NCBI RefSeq assembly: GCF_002263215.1
Contig: NZ_NLFK01000003.1
Span: 62,001-126,000, forward strand
Reading direction: 5' to 3'
Length of the DNA stretch: 64,000 nucleotides
Source of the DNA: Actinobacillus seminis
GTDB lineage: Bacteria > Pseudomonadota > Gammaproteobacteria > Enterobacterales > Pasteurellaceae
Shown here: piece after piece, positions 59,317 through 64,000 of the stretch
Position numbering within the stretch: the first letter of the stretch is position 1
Layout: the number at the start of each line of letters is the position of its first letter
The notes under the pieces: generated by a model
Told to the model about the DNA's origin: nothing
The model's input: the letters and a program-made list of their open reading frames with translations, nothing else
The model's database searches: none
Position numbers and translations under genes: made by a program

Positions 59317-61587
59317 ATGAACAAATCACTTATGGTCACGAAACGTGACGGAAAACTTGAACCTATTGATTTAGATAAAATCCACCGCGTTATTACTTGG
59401 GCGGCGGAAGGATTGGATAACGTCTCCGTTTCGCAAGTAGAATTGCGTTCGCATATTCAATTCTACGAAGGCATACGTACCTCCGATATCCATGAAACGA
59501 TCATCAAAGCCGCAGCGGATCTGATCAGTAAAGATGCTCCCGATTATCAATATTTAGCAGCGCGCTTGGCGGTCTTCCATTTGCGTAAAAAAGCTTATGG
59601 TCATTTTGATCCGCCGCGTTTATACGATCATGTAAAAAAACTTGTGCGCATGGGCAAATATGACCAAGATCTATTGGTGGATTATACCCGTGAAGAATGG
59701 GATACCATGGATGGATTTTTAGATCATTGGCGCGATATGACTTTCTCTTATGCCGCAGTGAAGCAATTAGAGGGCAAATATTTAGTTCAAAACCGCGTAA
59801 CCGGTGAAATTTACGAATCCGCACAATTTTTATATTTATTGGTTGCTGCCAGTTTATTTTCTAAATATCCGACAGAAACTCGCTTAGATTATGTGCGTCG
59901 TTTTTATGATGCTGCCTCGACGTTTAAAATCTCCCTGCCGACGCCAATCATGGCAGGTGTACGCACGCCAACTCGTCAATTCAGCTCTTGTGTTTTAATT
60001 GAATGTGGCGACAGTTTAGATTCCATTAATGCAACCGCTTCGGCGATTGTGAAATATGTTTCACAACGTGCCGGCATCGGAGTGAACGCTGGTGCCATCC
60101 GCGCGTTAGGCAGCCCAATTCGTGGCGGCGAAGCATTCCATACCGGCTGTATTCCGTTTTATAAATACTTCCAAACCGCAGTAAAATCCTGTTCACAAGG
60201 CGGCGTTCGTGGTGGAGCGGCAACGATCTATTATCCAATTTGGCATCTTGAAGTTGAAAGTCTGTTGGTATTAAAAAATAACCGCGGCGTAGAAGACAAC
60301 CGTGTACGCCACATGGATTATGGGGTTCAATTAAATAAATTAATGTATCAACGCTTAATTAAAGGCGGCGATATTACCCTATTCAGCCCATCTGATGTGC
60401 CGGGATTATATGAAGCCTTCTTTGCGGATCAAGCACGTTTTGAACAGCTTTATTTACAATATGAGCAAGATCTGACGATTCGCAAACGCGCAGTAAAAGC
60501 AGTGGAATTATTCTCGCTATTAATGCAAGAACGCGCTTCTACCGGGCGAATTTATATTCAAAACGTGGATCATTGTAATACCCATTCTCCATTTGATCCG
60601 AGTGTTGCGCCGGTACGCCAATCAAACCTTTGTTTGGAAATTGCGTTACCAACCAAGCCATTGAGACATATTAATGATGAAAACGGGGAAATTGCGTTGT
60701 GTACCCTTTCCGCGTTCAATTTAGGCGCCATCAATCACTTAGATGACTTAGAAGAATTAGCCGATCTTGCAGTACGAGCCTTGGATGCGTTATTGGATTA
60801 TCAAGATTATCCGGTAAAAGCGGCGGAACACAGCTCATTGGGACGTCGTTCCTTGGGGATTGGCGTTATCAACTATGCGTATTATTTGGCGAAAAATGGC
60901 GTGCGCTATTCTGATGGCAGTGCCAACGATCTGACCCATCGTACCTTTGAAGCTATCCAATATTATTTATTGAAAGCCTCAATGAATTTAGCCAAAGAAA
61001 TGGGATCTTGTCGCTATTTCCAAGAAACCACCTATGCCAAAGGCATTTTACCGATCGATACCTATAAAAAAGATATCGACAGCCTAACTCAAGAACCGCT
61101 GCATTACGATTGGGAAGCATTGCGTAAAGATATTCAAGAATTCGGCTTGCGTAACTCAACATTGACCGCTCTTATGCCATCAGAAACCTCGTCGCAAATT
61201 TCCAACGCGACCAACGGAATTGAACCTCCACGCGGACATGTGAGCATTAAAGCCTCTAAAGACGGTATTTTAAAACAAGTCGTACCGGATTATGAAAATT
61301 TAAGTGAGAACTATGAGTTATTGTGGGATATTCCAAATAACGACGGTTACTTACACCTAGTCGGTATTATGCAAAAATTCGTGGATCAAGCGATTTCAGC
61401 CAACACCAACTACGATCCCAAACGCTTCGAAGATGAAAAAGTCCCAATGAAACGTTTATTAGGCGATTTATTAACCGCTTATAAATACGGTTTAAAAACC
61501 CTGTATTATCAAAATACCCGCGACGGTGCCGAAGATATGCAAGAAGATTTGGATGACGGTTGCGCCGGTGGGGCTTGTAAAATCTAG
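59317..61587 (+). CDS. nrdA: Class Ia ribonucleoside-diphosphate reductase alpha subunit
   Basis: A 756-residue protein (E. coli 761). The N-terminal ATP cone (VTKRDGKLEPIDLDKIHRVI) senses ATP/dATP. Catalytic parts include FSSCVLIECGDS, NLCLEIALPTKP and LRNSTLTALMPSETSSQISN; the C-terminal redox tail ends DDGCAGGACKI with the two Cys. It makes deoxynucleotides and requires the NrdB radical subunit, which is not encoded after it. NrdR boxes lie upstream. Confidence 0.97.
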   Translation: MNKSLMVTKRDGKLEPIDLDKIHRVITWAAEGLDNVSVSQVELRSHIQFYEGIRTSDIHETIIKAAADLISKDAPDYQYLAARLAVFHLRKKAYGHFDPPRLYDHVKKLVRMGKYDQDLLVDYTREEWDTMDGFLDHWRDMTFSYAAVKQLEGKYLVQNRVTGEIYESAQFLYLLVAASLFSKYPTETRLDYVRRFYDAASTFKISLPTPIMAGVRTPTRQFSSCVLIECGDSLDSINATASAIVKYVSQRAGIGVNAGAIRALGSPIRGGEAFHTGCIPFYKYFQTAVKSCSQGGVRGGAATIYYPIWHLEVESLLVLKNNRGVEDNRVRHMDYGVQLNKLMYQRLIKGGDITLFSPSDVPGLYEAFFADQARFEQLYLQYEQDLTIRKRAVKAVELFSLLMQERASTGRIYIQNVDHCNTHSPFDPSVAPVRQSNLCLEIALPTKPLRHINDENGEIALCTLSAFNLGAINHLDDLEELADLAVRALDALLDYQDYPVKAAEHSSLGRRSLGIGVINYAYYLAKNGVRYSDGSANDLTHRTFEAIQYYLLKASMNLAKEMGSCRYFQETTYAKGILPIDTYKKDIDSLTQEPLHYDWEALRKDIQEFGLRNSTLTALMPSETSSQISNATNGIEPPRGHVSIKASKDGILKQVVPDYENLSENYELLWDIPNNDGYLHLVGIMQKFVDQAISANTNYDPKRFEDEKVPMKRLLGDLLTAYKYGLKTLYYQNTRDGAEDMQEDLDDGCAGGACKI

Positions 61588-61621
61588 TTGGTATCCTTTT
61601 TTAAAATTACCTGACATCAAT

Positions 61622-61662
61622 AAAAGTGCGGTGAAAAACTCCTAAATTTCCACCGCACTTTT
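61622..61662. terminator. Uptake-signal pair between nrdA and yeiH
   Basis: AAAAGTGCGGTG/CACCGCACTTTT inverted uptake signals, followed by T, between convergent genes. Confidence 0.8.
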
Positions 61663-61692
61663 TGTTTGCTTTGACTTCTATCTCCATCTGCT

Positions 61693-62703
61693 TTATGCAA
61701 ATAAAAATTGCATTATTAAATTAATGCCAAACCCGCCTATTACCAGCCATAAGAAAACCAAAAAACCTAAAATTAATGGCTTTACGCCTGCTTGTTTAAT
61801 GGCGCCAACATGGGTGGTTAAGCCTAAAGCGGACATTGCCATCATCAATAAAATACTGTCTATTTGTAATAACCATTGCACTACCTCCTGCGGAATTAGA
61901 TGAAACGAATTAAATACCGTAAGTAAGATAAAATATAAGGCAAACCAAGGCATATTAAATTTCGTAGCGGTTTCCGCTTCGCTCGTATTTTGACTCTTGT
62001 GTAAATAAAATGACAACAAAATCAAAAATGGTGCCAACATCATCACACGCAACATTTTCGTGATCACCGAAATATCCGCCACTTGTGCGCTGATATTTTT
62101 GCCTGCGGTATAAACTTGCGCGACTTCATGCACACTGGAGCCGATATAAATCCCAAATTGCCCCGCTGACAATCCATCAATATAGCGATAAATCATCGGA
62201 TACAAAAACATGGCGATCGTCCCGAAAATCACTACCAAAGCAATGGCAACGGAGACTTTATGCGAATCGGCTTTCACTACCGGTTCCGCCGCTAAAATCG
62301 CCGCAGCACCGCAAATACTGCATCCGGTCGCGGTCAAATACACCGTATGTTTATCCATCTTTAACAGATAAATGCCCAAAAAACAGGTGATGCAACAGGT
62401 ACTGATCAGCATGATGGCATCTGTCATAATCGCATTACCACCCACTAACGCAATATCTTGAAATGTGATATTAAATCCATACAAAACAATTCCTAAGCGC
62501 AACAATTTCCCTTTGGCAAAGGCAACCCCTTCATCAGCCAGCGGCGCCAGCTTGGGATATAAGGTATTGCCTATCACCAATCCCAATAAAATAGCGATAG
62601 TCAATGCGCTAAGCTGCCAATGCAACACCAACTCACTTAATGACAACATTTTGGCAAAAAGCGTTACCAAAATAACAATGGTTAAACCGATTATCTTTTT
62701 CAT
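61693..62703 (-). CDS. yeiH: YeiH-family putative sulfate exporter
   Basis: A 336-residue membrane protein from the ATG at 62703 (GGGG ribosome binding site) with about ten hydrophobic segments and the family's conserved LLRLGIVLYGFNITFQDI, CSICGAAAILA and HEVAQVYTAG. Matches UPF0324/YeiH, a putative anion (sulfate) exporter. It is divergent from a LysR regulator, the same pairing as E. coli yeiH-yeiE. Confidence 0.92.
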   Translation of the reverse strand: MKKIIGLTIVILVTLFAKMLSLSELVLHWQLSALTIAILLGLVIGNTLYPKLAPLADEGVAFAKGKLLRLGIVLYGFNITFQDIALVGGNAIMTDAIMLISTCCITCFLGIYLLKMDKHTVYLTATGCSICGAAAILAAEPVVKADSHKVSVAIALVVIFGTIAMFLYPMIYRYIDGLSAGQFGIYIGSSVHEVAQVYTAGKNISAQVADISVITKMLRVMMLAPFLILLSFYLHKSQNTSEAETATKFNMPWFALYFILLTVFNSFHLIPQEVVQWLLQIDSILLMMAMSALGLTTHVGAIKQAGVKPLILGFLVFLWLVIGGFGINLIMQFLFA

Positions 62704-62806
62704 ATTTTTCCCCTTTAATGCTAAAGCATAGACTACGTAAAAATAATTTATGAGTAAAACAAATAATATTGCTATAATCAATCGATTTTTTAGCTAAGGA
62801 AGCGAG

Positions 62807-63685
62807 ATGAAAATTACATTAAAACAGCTGCGAATTTTTTGTAGCATTTATCGGCTGGGTTCAACCACATTGGCAAGCGAAGAATTAGCGTTATCCCAAT
62901 CGGCGGTGAGTAATGCCTTAAACACCTTAGAACACAGCCTAAATCATCCTTTATTTGAACGTGACGGAAAAAAACTGGTACGCAATGCGACAGCAAAAAA
63001 ACTCTATCCGCAAGCGTGCTCAATTTTGAAACAAATTTATGATATTGAAGATAATTTTTCCAAAGGCGTGAGCAAACTTATTATCGGTGCCAGTACCACC
63101 ATTGGCAATTATTTATTACCGCAACAAATTTCCGCATTTACTCAACACTATCCACAAATTGAAATTGAATTACACGTACATAACACCAAAGAAATTTGCG
63201 AAGGCGTAAAACATTTTGATTATGATTGGGGATTTATCGAAGGCGAAAATCAACTGGAAGAATTGGTAGCAGAAAAATGGCTAGAAGATGAATTGACCTT
63301 ATTTGTCGCCACACAAAGTCGCTGGCTGAATCAAAAGACCCATGAGTTGACGCCGGCGCAATTAAACCAATTGCCACTGGTATTAAGAGAAAAAGGCTCC
63401 GGCACGAGAGAAACCGTTGAACATCTGATTTTATCTCATTTATCTCAACCTGCCGTCTTGCAACTTAGTCATTCGGAAGCCATCCGCCAAGCAGTGATCC
63501 ACGATTTCGGCATTGGTTGCTTGTCCAAACTCGTGTTAAATGATGCTTTTCGCTTGGGAAAAATTCGTTATCTCTCTTTGCAAGGTAAAACGCTCACGCG
63601 ACAATTATGGCAAATCCGGCACCGCAATAAACATATTTCTGCTGAACTCGATTTATTTATTCAATATTGTCAAAAAGTGCGGTGA
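62807..63685 (+). CDS. yeiE: LysR-family regulator, YeiE-like
   Basis: A 292-residue protein. The N-terminal winged helix (MKITLKQLRIFCSIYRLGST, then LALSQSAVSNALNTLE) is typical of LysR; the effector domain has IIGASTTIGNYLLPQQI and KGSGTRETVEHLIL. In E. coli YeiE responds to sulfite/sulfur status and controls yeiH. The divergent arrangement with yeiH supports the same here. Ends near the convergent nagK. Confidence 0.88.
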   Translation: MKITLKQLRIFCSIYRLGSTTLASEELALSQSAVSNALNTLEHSLNHPLFERDGKKLVRNATAKKLYPQACSILKQIYDIEDNFSKGVSKLIIGASTTIGNYLLPQQISAFTQHYPQIEIELHVHNTKEICEGVKHFDYDWGFIEGENQLEELVAEKWLEDELTLFVATQSRWLNQKTHELTPAQLNQLPLVLREKGSGTRETVEHLILSHLSQPAVLQLSHSEAIRQAVIHDFGIGCLSKLVLNDAFRLGKIRYLSLQGKTLTRQLWQIRHRNKHISAELDLFIQYCQKVR

Positions 63686-63713
63686 AAAAAGCTTATATTT
63701 TCCACCGCACTTT
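63674..63713. terminator. Uptake-signal pair between the LysR gene and nagK
   Basis: AAAGTGCGGTG (63674-63684) and CACCGCACTTT (63703-63713) form an 11-bp stem between convergent genes. Confidence 0.75.
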
Positions 63714-63729
63714 AAGCGACAAAATCAAT

Positions 63730-64000
63730 TTATGCACGCGATAAAAATAACGCTGCCGCGCCGCGTACGCCGCTCGAATCGCCATATTTGGCTTTTTTAA
63801 TCACCGGCATTTTAGCGCTACGCATAATGTGCCGCGGTAAGGCTTTCGGCAAAGCGTCATACAAATAGTCAAAATTCGATAACCCACCGGCTAACACGAT
63901 CAAATTCGGATCGAAAATCGTCACCAAATTGCCGATACTGATCGCGGCTAATTCAATAAAAAGTTCGACAAATTTGACCGCACTTTGTTCACCGGCATAA
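63730..64000 (-). CDS. nagK: ROK-family N-acetylglucosamine kinase, C-terminal part
   Basis: The frame runs from the right edge to the stop at 63730, about 89 residues. [25 protein letters not shown] and [15 protein letters not shown] match the end of E. coli NagK (similar IGGGLSNF, PRHLL and GMRGAAFL). NagK phosphorylates GlcNAc from cell-wall recycling. The N-terminal part is outside the window, so another ROK sugar kinase is not fully excluded. Confidence 0.85.
   Translation of the reverse strand, partial: YAGEQSAVKFVELFIELAAISIGNLVTIFDPNLIVLAGGLSNFDYLYDALPKALPRHIMRSAKMPVIKKAKYGDSSGVRGAAALFLSRA

Overview
The window comes from a member of the Pasteurellaceae. The 9-base Hin-type DNA uptake signal AAGTGCGGT and its complement recur throughout, often as inverted pairs that double as terminators. 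The housekeeping genes (guaA, guaB, htpX, greA, dacB, fdnGHI, nrdA, nagK) and the AT-rich composition also fit. Genus cannot be fixed from the sequence alone.

Bases 1 to about 29,700 are most of a lambdoid siphovirus prophage, cut by the left window edge and integrated next to the 3' end of guaA. Structural genes run leftward on the minus strand: tape measure (partial), G/GT tail chaperone with a -1 frameshift site, tail tube, HK97-type head-tail genes, capsid, protease, portal, terminases and HNH nuclease. Upstream lie the lysis genes (holin, SAR endolysin, Rz/Rz1), a Q-like antiterminator with late promoter and terminator, a Nin-like block (RusA, DUF1364, zinc protein, DUF1367, Dam), a frameshifted DnaC-type loader, an O-type initiator containing four iterons, and cro. 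Divergent from cro is a CI/LexA-type repressor. The rex-like interval holds an unknown gene, an Abi-type HEPN gene and a periplasmic protein. A second operator cluster matching the cro/cI operators then drives the early left operon on the plus strand: hexapeptide-repeat protein, antirepressor-like genes, PolB-type exonuclease, Sak4-type recombinase, SSB, PP2C phosphatase, MazG-like protein and AlpA/Xis. The integrase is on the minus strand next to guaA.

The most interesting structure is a set of three non-identical C4-type antisense RNA cassettes, starting near 20,345, 25,506 and 26,156. Each has a promoter, an upstream target copy, an RNA core with two antisense segments, and a second target copy around the ribosome binding site of a KilA-N antirepressor-type gene. 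Their pairing segments differ, so they look like separately addressed switches. The middle cassette has lost its antirepressor, leaving a 19-residue stub, and carries two small membrane proteins instead.

From 29,703 to 64,000 the window is chromosome: guaA and guaB separated by a lipoprotein gene and a decayed arylamine N-acetyltransferase, birA, yadGH-epmC, htpX, dinB, ybjD, lysO, a Fur-box-associated haemoglobin receptor, dgt, a secreted nuclease, csdAE, a complete formate dehydrogenase-N locus (fdhD, fdnGHI with selenocysteine and SECIS, fdhE), ybhA, greA, a frameshifted dacB, nrdA without nrdB beside it, yeiH with its divergent LysR regulator, and the end of nagK. Single-base shifts in homopolymers (dnaC, dacB) may be real decay, phase variation or assembly error.
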